A stretch of 64,000 nt of DNA, from the NCBI RefSeq assembly GCF_000803215.1, contig NZ_JSXC01000001.1, positions 84,624 to 148,623 on the forward strand, in the 5' to 3' direction. A program made the position numbers and the translations under genes. Of the stretch, positions 39,369-48,857 are shown piece by piece; within the stretch, counting starts at the first letter, position 1; each line of letters begins with the position of its first letter. The stretch comes from Pectobacterium fontis. GTDB lineage: Bacteria > Pseudomonadota > Gammaproteobacteria > Enterobacterales > Enterobacteriaceae. Below the pieces are notes generated by a model. The model worked only from the letters and a program-made list of their open reading frames with translations, was not told the DNA's origin and did not search any database.

Positions 39369-40898
39369 TTATTCGTCGGCTTCTTTCACCTGACGAACGA
39401 CGTCAATCACGCTGCCATCGCGATAGCGAATAACGCCGACGATGCGATCGTGAAATTCGATAGCACGAGGTTCGCCAACCAGTTCAATCGCCCGCTGATA
39501 CAGCGCCTCAATCGTCATCACCGTCAGCCCTGCCTGTTTCAGACGTTCAGCGACCTCAGGACGTGCCGGATTGACGGCAATACCGTGATCGGTCACCAGT
39601 ACGTCAATGCTTTCTCCCGGCGTAACGCGGGTGGTTACCTGACGAACCACCGTTGGAATACGGCTACGAATCAGCGGTGCCACAACAATCGTCAGGTTCG
39701 CTGCCGTTGCGACATCACAATGCCCGCCGGATGCGCCGCGCATCACGCCGTCTGACCCCGTGATCACGTTGACATTAAAATCGGTGTCAATTTCCAGTGC
39801 GCTAAGAATCACCATATCCAGTTGATCGCAGCAGGCCGCTTTCGAACTCGGATTGGCATACACGTTAGTGGAAATCTCGACATGGTTGGGGTTCTTCGCC
39901 AGCGACGCCGCCGCATTGGCATCAAAACACTGGGTATCGATCAGTTTTTCGATCAGCCCTTTTTCATGCAAATCGACAATCCCGCCCGTGATCCCACCGA
40001 GGGCAAAACGGGCCACGATATTCTGCTGACGCATTCTATCTTCAAGAAAACGCGTACAGGCCGTTGAAGCCGCACCAGAACCGGTCTGAATAGAGAAACC
40101 GTTTTTGAAATAGCCGGCATGTTCAATCACGTCTGCCGCGGAACGGGCGATCAACAATTCACGCGGGTTACTGGTGACGCGCGCCGCACCAACGCTGATT
40201 TTGGCTGGATCGCCGACTTCATCCACCTGAACAATGTAATCCACCTGATCTTGCACGATGCTGGCTGGCATGTTCGGGAACGGCACCAGACTTTCCGTCA
40301 GCAGCACCACTTTTCGGGCAAACTGCGCATCGACCATGGCATAACCCAGTGAACCACAGCTTGATTTTCCGACGGTGCCATTGGCGTTACCAAATTCATC
40401 GCTGCACGGTACACCGAGGAAAGCGACATCGATATTCAGTTCACCGCTTTGCAGCAGGTGCACGCGACCGCCGTGGGAGTGAATCTGTACCGGTTCTTTC
40501 ATTAATCCGTGGGAAATAGCATCAGCCAGTTTGCCACGCATTCCAGAGGTGTATATCCGGCTGACTACGCCTGCTTTGATGTGCTCAATCAGCGGGGCGT
40601 TACAGCTCATCAGCGAACTGGAGGCCAGCGTCAGGTCGCGAAAACCCATATGTGCCAGCGTATCAACCACCCGATTAATGACTTTATCGCCTTCGCGGAA
40701 GTGGTGGTGGAAAGAGATCGTCATGCCATCTTTCAGGCCGCTGTGGCGAATCGCCTCTTCGAGATCGGCACACAGTTTGCGCTCATGCTTTTGGGCGACA
40801 TCATTCAGCCACGGTGTATTCTGATTGGCGTTGACGAAAGGTTGTAGATGACGTTTTTCCGGGTACTGCTGTTGCAATGCTTCAATAAAATGACTCAT
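39369..40898 (-). CDS. citF: Citrate lyase alpha subunit (citrate:acetyl-ACP transferase)
   Basis: Catalyses exchange of the acetyl group on CitD for citryl, the first half-reaction of citrate cleavage to acetate and oxaloacetate. The 509-residue product (E. coli about 510) begins MSHFIEALQQQYPEKRHLQPF and belongs to the CoA-transferase superfamily, with GTVGKSSCGSLGYAM, IQTGSGAASTACTRFLEDRM and TRVTPGESIDVLVTDHGIAVNPARP. It lies 53 bp downstream of citE and before citX. Confidence 0.96.
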   Translation of the reverse strand: MSHFIEALQQQYPEKRHLQPFVNANQNTPWLNDVAQKHERKLCADLEEAIRHSGLKDGMTISFHHHFREGDKVINRVVDTLAHMGFRDLTLASSSLMSCNAPLIEHIKAGVVSRIYTSGMRGKLADAISHGLMKEPVQIHSHGGRVHLLQSGELNIDVAFLGVPCSDEFGNANGTVGKSSCGSLGYAMVDAQFARKVVLLTESLVPFPNMPASIVQDQVDYIVQVDEVGDPAKISVGAARVTSNPRELLIARSAADVIEHAGYFKNGFSIQTGSGAASTACTRFLEDRMRQQNIVARFALGGITGGIVDLHEKGLIEKLIDTQCFDANAAASLAKNPNHVEISTNVYANPSSKAACCDQLDMVILSALEIDTDFNVNVITGSDGVMRGASGGHCDVATAANLTIVVAPLIRSRIPTVVRQVTTRVTPGESIDVLVTDHGIAVNPARPEVAERLKQAGLTVMTIEALYQRAIELVGEPRAIEFHDRIVGVIRYRDGSVIDVVRQVKEADE

Positions 40899-40951
40899 TA
40901 TCTAATCCTGTGATTCCTAAGAGCGGCAATTGCGGTGTAAACACGCAACGG

Positions 40952-41827
40952 CTATTTACGAACGCCGGAGGCCTGAGCACGTTCCAGCACTCTTCTGGCG
41001 TGGTTGATAATCGGCCCATCGATCATTTTCCCGTTCAGGGAAATAACGCCCAGTCCCGCACGCTCGCCCTCTTCGGCGGCTTTGATCACCAAATGGGAAT
41101 AGTCCACTTCATCCTGTGTAGGAGCATACGCGTTGTGTAACAGCTCAATCTGGCGTGGGTTAATCAGGGATTTGCCGTTAAAGCCCAGCTTGCGGATAAG
41201 ATCGACCTCTTTCAGGAAACCCGCATCATCATTCACATTGGGATAAACCACGTCGAAAGCATCGATACCAGCAGCACGAGCTGCATGCAGCACCGCGCAG
41301 CGGGCATAAAATAACTCGGTGCCGTCACCGCGCTCCGTCTGCATATCCATCACATAGTCAAACGCCGCCAGCGCAATCCCGATCATGCGTTCGGAAGAGC
41401 GGGCAATAGCAACGGCATTAATCACGCCTACCGCAGACTCAATCGCCGCCATGATGCGCGTGGAGCCCACTTCGCGACCGCAGGCTTTTTCGATACGCAC
41501 CAGGTGGCGTTCCAGTTCATCCACATCGTCAGTGGAATCGGTTTTCGGCAACCGAATAACATCGGCACCGCCGCGTACGGCTGCTTCGAGATCCAGCAGA
41601 CCAAACGGCGTACTGAGCTGGTTAATGCGCACCACGGTTTCAATGTCGCGATACATCGGATGCTGGAGCGCATGGAAAACCAGCAAGCGTGCCGTATCCT
41701 TTTCCCGCAAGGACACCGCATCCTCCAGATCGAACATAATGGAATCAGGCTTATAGATGAATGCATTGGACAGCATGGCGGCGTTGGCACCGGGGAGAAA
41801 CAACATACTGCGGCGAAGTTTATTCAT
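40952..41827 (-). CDS. citE: Citrate lyase beta subunit (citryl-ACP lyase)
   Basis: Cleaves citryl-ACP to acetyl-ACP and oxaloacetate. The TIM-barrel protein of the HpcH/HpaI superfamily carries [16 protein letters not shown], with the metal-binding pattern, VVRINQL, and [15 protein letters not shown]. The start at 41827 ([24 protein letters not shown] 8 nt before) gives 291 residues; the frame is open to 41842. Its ATG overlaps the citD stop by one base (TAATG), so the subunits are probably coupled in translation. Confidence 0.96.
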   Translation of the reverse strand: MNKLRRSMLFLPGANAAMLSNAFIYKPDSIMFDLEDAVSLREKDTARLLVFHALQHPMYRDIETVVRINQLSTPFGLLDLEAAVRGGADVIRLPKTDSTDDVDELERHLVRIEKACGREVGSTRIMAAIESAVGVINAVAIARSSERMIGIALAAFDYVMDMQTERGDGTELFYARCAVLHAARAAGIDAFDVVYPNVNDDAGFLKEVDLIRKLGFNGKSLINPRQIELLHNAYAPTQDEVDYSHLVIKAAEEGERAGLGVISLNGKMIDGPIINHARRVLERAQASGVRK

Positions 41828-42117
41828 TATAATTTCTCCCATTCAATCTGCTGGCCGTCTGTGGCACGCAATACCGCGCTTTGTACGCGAGCACGGATGA
41901 CACAATCCAGTGCGCCTTTGTCATCCACAATAATCGTCCCTTCTTCTACGCCCAGATCCTTCAGCGTGTCATTCACGACCTGTTTGATTTGGTGGCCGAA
42001 CTGTTTGATCACTTCGCTGTTGATGACCACGGTGAGCTTCCTGTCTGCCGGTGACACTTTGACCAGCAAATCGCTGGATTCAAAAGTGCCCGCCAGGGAC
42101 TCCTTAATAATCTTCAT
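41827..42117 (-). CDS. citD: Citrate lyase gamma subunit (acyl carrier protein)
   Basis: Small carrier that holds the 2'-(5''-phosphoribosyl)-3'-dephospho-CoA group and shuttles the acetyl/citryl thioester between CitF and CitE. The 96-residue product has the modification site in GTFESSD, where Ser14 aligns with the modified serine of E. coli CitD. The conserved [16 protein letters not shown] follows. It lies between citC and citE, 23 bp after citC and overlapping citE by 1 bp. Confidence 0.95.
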   Translation of the reverse strand: MKIIKESLAGTFESSDLLVKVSPADRKLTVVINSEVIKQFGHQIKQVVNDTLKDLGVEEGTIIVDDKGALDCVIRARVQSAVLRATDGQQIEWEKL

Positions 42118-42140
42118 AGACTTATCCTGATTAATTTTAA

Positions 42141-43205
42141 TTACGCGTATTCGGGTTCGTAATAGTGCTGTAAATGCTCAAACGTTGAGGCTGGCACGAT
42201 GTCCTGAATACCGCTGTACTGCCGAAGTTTGAGTAATTTCCTGACTTCCGAAGCGGAGATGGCCAGTCCTGAGGTTTGCCGTTTACGTTCAATTTCAACC
42301 ACGCTTAACGCCGGGGCAGATACGGTCTGGTCGTTCTCCAGCCAGTAGTGCATATCCTGGTTGTACTGGTACGTCACCGGGCAAAAGGGTTCGGTGCCGA
42401 CAAAGCGTTGGGTAATACCCAGTGCAGGTGCGATATATTTCCTGAAAATGATTAAATCCAACGCAGCATGGGCACGCGTTATCAGCTTCTCTTCCTTCAG
42501 GAAATAGCCGGGAAACGTCGCTTTAGAAATCATGTAGTTCGAACCGGCATGTACCGTCAGATTGGGGATATGTTCCACACCGCGCTGCACCATCTCCAGA
42601 CGTTCACTGAACGGGAAAAAGGACACGTCTTCCCGTACCACGAAAACATGCAGCCAATCGCACGACTGCGCCGCATGTTCCGCCAAATAGCGGTGGCCTA
42701 ATGTGAAAGGATTGGCGTTCATGACAATCGCGCCGATGTTTTTCTCAGTTCGCGCCGCGAGCGGCTCAGGATGCGCAAACGCGGCCAAAGACTGACAATA
42801 CTGCTTAATGCCAATCGGTGTATTTTCCATCAGCACCGCGCGGTCCTGATAGCTCGCCAGCGGATAGAAACCACATCCCCGGAAGATGTCGACATTGTCT
42901 GGCTTGGTATAGAGAAACAGGTGAAAGTGGCCGCGCTGTGCCGCCTGTTGCATCACTTCATTCACCACCTGCACGCCCAAATTGAGGTGGCGGAATTCTG
43001 GATCGACCGCGACGCACTTAATCGTGTTGGAGGCCAAACCCGCACAGGCGATCAGCCGTTTGCCCTGTTTGCCAACTACAACGATGTCAATATCGTCATC
43101 CATGCCGAGCTGGCAGTGTGCGAGGAACTGGCGTACTGCATCCCTCTCCGGCTCCCGAAAGCGCACATCCAGCGTGTCAAAAAAGACGGAATCATTGGCA
43201 TACAT
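42141..43205 (-). CDS. citC: [Citrate [pro-3S]-lyase] ligase CitC
   Basis: Activates citrate lyase by ATP-dependent acetylation of the CitD prosthetic group. An N-terminal GNAT-like domain (about residues 1-125, ECVAVDPEF-type region CVAVDPEFRHLNLG) is followed by a nucleotidyltransferase domain with VMNANPFTLGHRYL (the HxGH-like site) and SASEVRKLL. The frame opens at a GTG at 43208, but ATG 43205, preceded by AGGAAG at 7 nt, is preferred, giving 354 residues. A dispersed repeat core lies just upstream (43223-43238), between this gene and the FAH-family gene. Confidence 0.95.
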   Translation of the reverse strand: MYANDSVFFDTLDVRFREPERDAVRQFLAHCQLGMDDDIDIVVVGKQGKRLIACAGLASNTIKCVAVDPEFRHLNLGVQVVNEVMQQAAQRGHFHLFLYTKPDNVDIFRGCGFYPLASYQDRAVLMENTPIGIKQYCQSLAAFAHPEPLAARTEKNIGAIVMNANPFTLGHRYLAEHAAQSCDWLHVFVVREDVSFFPFSERLEMVQRGVEHIPNLTVHAGSNYMISKATFPGYFLKEEKLITRAHAALDLIIFRKYIAPALGITQRFVGTEPFCPVTYQYNQDMHYWLENDQTVSAPALSVVEIERKRQTSGLAISASEVRKLLKLRQYSGIQDIVPASTFEHLQHYYEPEYA

Positions 43206-43222
43206 CACGGTTCTTCCTGCAA

Positions 43223-43238
43223 CTCGAATTATTTAGGG
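43223..43238 (-). repeat. Dispersed repeat core, copy 3
   Basis: CTCGAATTATTTAGGG lies inside the citrate operon, 18 bp upstream of the citC start. The matching stretch to copy 1 extends on the left (CCTGCAACTCGAAT here against CCTGAAACTCGAAT in inverted copy 1). Confidence 0.65.
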
Positions 43239-43294
43239 CAATCATTGCGGGCTTGCCGGTTTTAACACCGGCAGCGTTGTTTTTGCATTGGTAC

Positions 43295-44179
43295 TTAGTG
43301 CGCGGCGACTTCAGCCACGATCGGAGTCGATTTCAACGGCGCGGCGGCATCCACTATCGTGTTACGCAAATGACCAATGTTTTCAATTTCCACTTCAATG
43401 CAGTCACCCGCTTTCATAAACAGTGGCGGATTGCGTTTTTTACCCACGCCGCCCGGTGAACCGGTGATGATCACATCGCCCGCACTCAGTTCAGTGAAGG
43501 TACTGATGTATTCAATCAATTCAGCGACTTTGTGAATCATGCTGCTGGTATTGTCGTCCTGCACCATACGGCCATTCAGATAGGTACGGATTGCCAGCAC
43601 ATGCGGGTCAGGAATTTCATCCGTGGTGGTCAGATAAGGGCCAAACGCCCCGGTTTTCTGCCAGTTTTTACCGGCGGTAAACCAACTGTGCTGCCAGTCA
43701 CGCGCCGAGCCATCCATGTAGCAGCTATAGCCCGCGACATGAGAAAGTGCGACGTCCTGAGAAATATTCTGCCCGCCTTTACCGATAATGACCGCAAGTT
43801 CGCCTTCATAATCAAATTCACGGGAATAATGCGGCTTGATGACGGGCGTCGCGTGTCCGGTTTGCGAATCGGCAAAACGTACAAATAAGGTCGGCGCAGG
43901 GTTCTCTTCATTAAATTCCTGCCGTTTAGCGGCATAGTTCATCCCCACGCACAGTATTTTTCCTGGTGCGGTAATAACCGGTAAGAATGTGACATCTGCG
44001 ACCGCAATATCTGGCGTACTCATGATGAACTCATCGGCAACATGTAATGCACTCTGTGCCAGTAATGCTTTCAGGTCGGGGTAACGGTGGCCAATTTTAC
44101 TGCCGAGATCGATTAATCCCGTTGGCGTATAAATGCCGTAACTGTCCTTACCGTTATAACGATAGCTTGCAAGTTTCAT
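43295..44179 (-). CDS. Fumarylacetoacetate hydrolase (FAH) superfamily protein in the citrate cluster
   Basis: A 294-residue soluble protein of the FAH superfamily, whose members hydrolyse or decarboxylate 2-oxo acids with a bound divalent metal. Metal ligands are visible in FDYEGELAVIIGK (ExE) and the D of YMDGSARDWQ; GDVIITGSPGGVG is the family C-terminal motif. The lid motif usually written NYxxHxxE reads NYAAKRQE, so the catalytic His of the known His-Glu dyad is Lys. The start at 44179 (CAGGAAA ribosome-binding site) is preferred to 44212. It lies between the citrate carrier and citC, so it probably acts on oxaloacetate or a related acid; this is inference. Confidence 0.85.
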   Translation of the reverse strand: MKLASYRYNGKDSYGIYTPTGLIDLGSKIGHRYPDLKALLAQSALHVADEFIMSTPDIAVADVTFLPVITAPGKILCVGMNYAAKRQEFNEENPAPTLFVRFADSQTGHATPVIKPHYSREFDYEGELAVIIGKGGQNISQDVALSHVAGYSCYMDGSARDWQHSWFTAGKNWQKTGAFGPYLTTTDEIPDPHVLAIRTYLNGRMVQDDNTSSMIHKVAELIEYISTFTELSAGDVIITGSPGGVGKKRNPPLFMKAGDCIEVEIENIGHLRNTIVDAAAPLKSTPIVAEVAAH

Positions 44180-44293
44180 AATATTTCCTGTGCAAAATAA
44201 ACCCACACGCAATGGCGGTTTTTATTTCGTTAACTCAACACTTTCTTCAATACAATTCGTCTTCGACTCAGCGCTTTTTATTTCTGAATAACA

Positions 44294-45664
44294 TCAGACT
44301 AAAAAGTTGGCGAGTACCAGTAGTGCAACGGAAACGTTAATGGCACCACCGATACGCGTTGCAATCTGAGCAAATGGCATCAGCACCATACGGTTACCGG
44401 CTGTCAGAATCGCGACGTCACCTGTACCACCTTGCCCACTCTGGCAGCAGGAGATAATGGCAACATCAATCGGGTGCATACCGATCTTTTTACCTACCAG
44501 GAAGCCAGTCCCGACCAGCGTCACCACGGTAGAAACAATCACCAGCAGGTTTTGGATCGTGAAGGCATTGACCAATTCCTGCCACGGTGTAATCGCGACA
44601 CCAACGGCAAACAGAATCGGATAAGTCACAGAAGTCTGGAAGAACTTGTAAACAACCTGGGACCCTTCCAGCATTTTTGGTGAAACGCCGTGAGCCAGCT
44701 TCACCAGTACAGCAGCGAACAGCATGCCAACCGGTGCAGGCAGGCCAATCACTTTGTGACCGAGCATACCGATCATATACAGCAGGATGGCCAGCAGCGC
44801 GCCAGAGGCAATGGTCGTCACATCGGCTTTACCGCTAAAGGCCGGCGCAGGTGTGCTGCTTTCGCCGTTATCCAGGTTATTACCTTTATTCGGCATGAGT
44901 TCGCCTTCACCGGTCAGGTGTGGATAACGTTTACCCAGTTGATTCAGAACACCGGCAAGAATGATGGCAGTCAGGCTACCGAGCATGACGATAGGCAATA
45001 CGCGCCCCAGAGCAACGCCCTGATCCATATGCAGGATCGTGGCATAGCCGATAGACAGCGGGATAGCACCTTCACCGACACCGCCCGCCATGATTGGCAG
45101 AATCAGGAAGAAGAAGATTTGGAACGGATCTAAACCTAACGCCATACCGACGCCCATGCCTACCAGCATCCCGGCCACTTCACCACACAGCATCGGGAAG
45201 AAAATACGCAGGAAGCCCTGAATCAGCGTCTGCCGATTCATACTCATGATGCTGCCGACAATAATGCAGCAGATATAGAGATACAGAATGTTGGTACTTT
45301 TGTAGAACTTGGTCGTAGACTCAACCACAACGTCCGGCAGCAGGCCATAATGCACCATCGCTGAAGGGATAAAGGTCGCACAGATTGCCGCCGCGCCCAT
45401 CTTGCCAATAATTGGCAGACGCTTGCCGAATTCACCACAGGCAAACCCGAAGAATGCCAATGTCGCTACCATCACGACGATATCGCTCGGCAACTTGCCA
45501 TTCAGGCAGTCGATGCCGATTAATACCCCCGCCAGCACAAAAAGTGGCACAGGAATAATACCTACTTTATAGGTATCCAGAACATGCCACCATTTTTCCT
45601 TCAATGAGGTCTTCCCAGACGCCTCATTATTTACAACAATATATGAATCATCAGTTGTACTCAT
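44294..45664 (-). CDS. citS: Citrate carrier, 2-hydroxycarboxylate transporter family (CitS-like)
   Basis: Inner-membrane citrate uptake protein of the 2HCT family. The 456-residue product has about 11-13 transmembrane helices and the two reentrant-loop signatures of the family, IMAGGVGEGAIPLS and CQSGQGGTGDVAILTA, with a cysteine next to the second as in Klebsiella CitS. A polar N-terminus (MSTTDDSYIVVNNEASGK) and a hydrophilic loop (GEGELMPNKGNNLDNGESS) separate the halves. Na+ symport versus precursor/product exchange cannot be told from sequence. First gene of the operon, facing away from citA. Symbol given by family. Confidence 0.9.
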   Translation of the reverse strand: MSTTDDSYIVVNNEASGKTSLKEKWWHVLDTYKVGIIPVPLFVLAGVLIGIDCLNGKLPSDIVVMVATLAFFGFACGEFGKRLPIIGKMGAAAICATFIPSAMVHYGLLPDVVVESTTKFYKSTNILYLYICCIIVGSIMSMNRQTLIQGFLRIFFPMLCGEVAGMLVGMGVGMALGLDPFQIFFFLILPIMAGGVGEGAIPLSIGYATILHMDQGVALGRVLPIVMLGSLTAIILAGVLNQLGKRYPHLTGEGELMPNKGNNLDNGESSTPAPAFSGKADVTTIASGALLAILLYMIGMLGHKVIGLPAPVGMLFAAVLVKLAHGVSPKMLEGSQVVYKFFQTSVTYPILFAVGVAITPWQELVNAFTIQNLLVIVSTVVTLVGTGFLVGKKIGMHPIDVAIISCCQSGQGGTGDVAILTAGNRMVLMPFAQIATRIGGAINVSVALLVLANFLV

Positions 45665-46081
45665 AGCTCAGTCCCCGTTTTATTTTGTCTGCGCATCATA
45701 GGGGGCAGAGACCTATTATTATGTGATTCTCTTCAAATTAAAAAATGAGTTTTAAAGGCGTTTATGGTTTTTATGGTTTTTATTATGAAAATCCTTACCT
45801 TTCATTTAATTACACAAATTATAAATCGAAATAAAGTTTAAGGTTTCTATGGATTTTATGGTTTTTATTTCCTAAAAAGCATCATGTTGATAAAAAGTAA
45901 TTAAGTTGTTTATTAAAGAAAAAACTTTCGTTTGTTTTTTTACTTATTTTCCTCATCATAATGTTTACCCCCTATTTAAACGTGCCGCTGCTCACAAGTT
46001 TTTTCCTCTTACTCCATTCTGATTATCATTCGTGATAAATTAAGCCACAGTTTTTCATCCACCATCAGGCTTGCACGTATC
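45665..46081. promoter_or_regulatory. Divergent citS / citA control region with 9-bp repeats
   Basis: A 417-bp AT-rich region. TTTATGGTT is repeated in phase at 45761-45769 and 45770-45778, followed by TTTATTATG (45779-45787). A second cluster at 45844-45872 reads TTTCTATGGA, TTTTATGGTT, TTTATTTCC. These are candidate binding sites for CitB, which is known to bind AT-rich DNA. TGTGA-N6-TCAAA at 45722-45737 resembles a CRP half-and-half site about 60 bp before citS. A perfect TTATCA-TTCG-TGATAA inverted repeat (46023-46038) lies 44 bp before citA. Confidence 0.6.
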
Positions 46082-47677
46082 ATGAGATTAAGGCTTTCGT
46101 TTCATATCAAATTGTTTATTTATTTGATTGTCTTCTTCTCTTTGTTACTTTTTATGACTGGTATTTACTATTATCACGATATCGATAAGCAACTGTATTC
46201 TGAACTGGGTACACGCGCACAGGTGCAGGCCAGAGAGATCGCCATCATCCCGTCGCTGATCGAATCAGTAAAAAATAAGGATATCCGTCAGATAGACACG
46301 CTCGTTCAACAGTTGAAGCTGCGCAGCGATGCCAGTTATATCGTGATTGGTGATAATCAGGCACGTCATCTGTTTCATTCTCAAGATAGCGATCTGGTCG
46401 GTACGCAGATGGTAGGGGGGGATAACGTTGAAGTGTTAGCGGGTAAAAGCATCATTACGGTGCGCCGAGGCGGCATTGGCATCTCACTGCGCAGCAAAGC
46501 ACCGATTATGTCTGACGGCCAGGTTATTGGCATTGTTTCCGTTGGCTATCTGAAAACCCACATCGATAGCCTGACGTTCAGTAAACTGGCGCATATCCTG
46601 CTGGCGATTCTTGCCATGTTTGTCGCACTGTTTATCTTTTCATGGTGGTTCTCACGCAACCTGAAAAAACAGATGTTCGGTCTCGAACCTCTTGAAATTC
46701 GTATGCTAGTCCGGCAGCAGAAGGCACTACTCGAATCGATCTACGAAGGGGTGATTGCCATCGATAAGCAACACCGTATCGCCGCCATTAACCATGCCGC
46801 CAAAGAGATCCTTGGGCTAGACGCACCTTCTCATTTGTTACGGGGTGAACCCATTGATACCGTGATTAAGCCTGTCCCCTTTTTCTCCGGTGAGGCGATG
46901 TGGAGTAGCGACACTCACGATGAGATCTGCCGCTTTAACCACGCCACGGTCATTGCCAGCCGAGTGCGAATTATGCTGGAGGATGAACTTCAAGGTTGGG
47001 TCATCAGTTTCCGCAGTAAGAGCGATATCCATACGCTCAGCATGCAGCTTAGCCAGGTAAAACGCTATGCTAACAGCCTGCGCATCCTGCGCCATGAACA
47101 ACTGAATTGGACCGCGACACTCGCTGGTTTACTGCACCTGAAGCGCTATGACGAAGCGATCAAATATATTGAAGCGCAATCAGAAAGCGCACAGGTGGTA
47201 TTGGATTTTGTTTCCCGCCGTTTTTGTTCGCCAGCACTGTGTGGGCTGCTGCTGGGCAAGTACGCGACGGCACGGGAAAAAGGCATTGAGATTGTGTTCG
47301 ACCCACGCTGCCAGCTTACCCATATTCCATCGGCACTCAGCGAAACGGAGCTGATGTCCATCATCGGCAATTTACTGGATAACGCCATGGAAGCCACATT
47401 AGCCAGCGCGGCGCCACATTATCCTGTCGAGGTGTACATTTACGACAGCGAACAGGAACTGGTCATTGAAGTCGCCGATCAGGGAACGGGGATCGATCCG
47501 GCGATCGCCGATAGCCTGTTTGAAATGGGCGTGACCAGTAAAACACAGGGCGACCATGGGCTGGGGCTGCATCTGGTCGCCAGCTATGTTAATCAGGCAC
47601 AGGGCATGGTCGAAGTCTCGGCCAACCAGCCAAATGGCAGCATATTTTCCCTCTTTATACCAATATCAGCCAAATAA
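46082..47677 (+). CDS. citA: Citrate-type sensor histidine kinase CitA (DpiB family)
   Basis: Membrane sensor of the CitA/DcuS family that detects di- or tricarboxylates in the periplasm. TM1 (about residues 12-32) and TM2 (about 168-190) enclose a PDC/PAS sensor domain. A cytoplasmic PAS domain (about 215-310) and an HPK7-type kinase follow: the histidine lies in RILRHEQLNW, the N box in IIGNLLDNAMEA, and the G boxes in DQGTGID and DHGLGLHL. Length 531 residues. It is followed by citB after 91 bp and is divergent from the citrate operon, as in Klebsiella and E. coli. Confidence 0.92.
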   Translation: MRLRLSFHIKLFIYLIVFFSLLLFMTGIYYYHDIDKQLYSELGTRAQVQAREIAIIPSLIESVKNKDIRQIDTLVQQLKLRSDASYIVIGDNQARHLFHSQDSDLVGTQMVGGDNVEVLAGKSIITVRRGGIGISLRSKAPIMSDGQVIGIVSVGYLKTHIDSLTFSKLAHILLAILAMFVALFIFSWWFSRNLKKQMFGLEPLEIRMLVRQQKALLESIYEGVIAIDKQHRIAAINHAAKEILGLDAPSHLLRGEPIDTVIKPVPFFSGEAMWSSDTHDEICRFNHATVIASRVRIMLEDELQGWVISFRSKSDIHTLSMQLSQVKRYANSLRILRHEQLNWTATLAGLLHLKRYDEAIKYIEAQSESAQVVLDFVSRRFCSPALCGLLLGKYATAREKGIEIVFDPRCQLTHIPSALSETELMSIIGNLLDNAMEATLASAAPHYPVEVYIYDSEQELVIEVADQGTGIDPAIADSLFEMGVTSKTQGDHGLGLHLVASYVNQAQGMVEVSANQPNGSIFSLFIPISAK

Positions 47678-47768
47678 TTGGCGTTGCCTCATATTAAGCA
47701 CACAGGCCGCTTGAGGTATAACGGGGACTAGATTTTTTATACTTTAGATACTAACAGGGATTCACACC

Positions 47769-48470
47769 ATGCAGCACACTGAACATTTCGATGTCTTAAT
47801 CGTTGAAGATGAAAGTAAGCTGGCGAAGATTCATGCTGAATTTATTGAAAAAAATTTCAATCTGCGTGTCGTAGGGATTGCCGCTACGCTTTTGGAAGCC
47901 AAAAAACTCCTTCAGCAATACAAACCGCGTTTGATCCTACTGGATAACTATTTGCCCGACGGTGAAGGGGTTTCGCTGATTGAAAGTCAACTGCTGAAAG
48001 GGATGGACTGCTCCGTCATCTTTATCACCGCGGCAAGCGACATGAATACCTGTGCTCAGGCGATCCGCTGCGGTGCCTTTGACTACATTATCAAACCACT
48101 TTCCTACCCGCGGCTGCGCTCTTCGCTGGAACGATTTATTCAATTCGTGAAGACTCAGGACACATACAAGATTGTCGATCAGCAGAACGTCGATATTCTT
48201 TATCAGTTGCAATCCTCTGGCGCAGCGCCCTCCTCGTCAGCAAAAGGTATTGAGGAGAACACACTGGGGCTGATTAAGCAGATTTTTGCCAGCGATGGGG
48301 GTCAGACGCTCTATTCTGTCGATGATATCGTCGAAAAAACCGGGCTGAGTAAAACGACGGCACGCCGCTATCTGGAGTTTTGCGTTGAAAATCAGTTTCT
48401 CGATATCGAAATGCAGTACGGAAAAATCGGCCACCCACGACGCCTGTACCGCACCAAAAACACCCGTTAG
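47769..48470 (+). CDS. citB: Response regulator CitB (DpiA family)
   Basis: Transcriptional activator partner of CitA. The receiver domain starts FDVLIVEDESKLAKIHAEFI; the phosphoacceptor is Asp59 in LILLDNYLPDGEG, with the conserved lysine in FDYIIKPLSYPRL. The C-terminal helix-turn-helix is SVDDIVEKTGLSKTTARRYLEF. Length 233 residues. It presumably activates the divergent citS-cit operon through the AT-rich repeats at 45761-45872. Confidence 0.93.
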   Translation: MQHTEHFDVLIVEDESKLAKIHAEFIEKNFNLRVVGIAATLLEAKKLLQQYKPRLILLDNYLPDGEGVSLIESQLLKGMDCSVIFITAASDMNTCAQAIRCGAFDYIIKPLSYPRLRSSLERFIQFVKTQDTYKIVDQQNVDILYQLQSSGAAPSSSAKGIEENTLGLIKQIFASDGGQTLYSVDDIVEKTGLSKTTARRYLEFCVENQFLDIEMQYGKIGHPRRLYRTKNTR

Positions 48471-48857
48471 GTGTCTCAGCGCCCGATGGCGGCAATGCTG
48501 GCGGCCATCTGGTATCCAGCACGAACAGTGTTAAGACAAAAATTAACCATTCGTTATTTTTATCTCAATTTTATTTCAATTTATTTCAAAATGCCGTTTA
48601 TTTCTCCCTTATTTTTAAAAATTAAAAAAACAATCACAATTTTTTGGGTTTATTCTTAATACGCTTAATATATCACATATTGGTAATTAAACCTGCCCAT
48701 GCTGGGCAGTTGTCCAGCCGTGAGAGATAATCCTCACAAATTATTATTAGTTTTTTCTCCCACACTAAAAAAAATCGCCATAAATCCGATAAGCATTATG
48801 GGTCTACCGTTATTAATGCGTTACCCGACACCAGTAATTCATCCCCGGAGAGACATT
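48471..48857. other. Interval between citB and the first chemoreceptor gene
   Basis: This 387-bp AT-rich stretch carries the sigma-28 promoter of the receptor gene (48766-48792). Just after citB a GATGGC...GCCATC inverted repeat (48485-48511) may be part of a weak terminator. No supported ORF; the open frame upstream of the receptor start is an extension without ribosome-binding support. Confidence 0.5.
48766..48792 (+). promoter_or_regulatory. Sigma-28 (FliA) promoter of the first chemoreceptor gene
   Basis: TAAA (48766-48769), 15 nt, TCCGATAA (48785-48792); 11 of 12 positions match TAAA-N15-GCCGATAA, 65 bp before the start codon. Confidence 0.78.
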
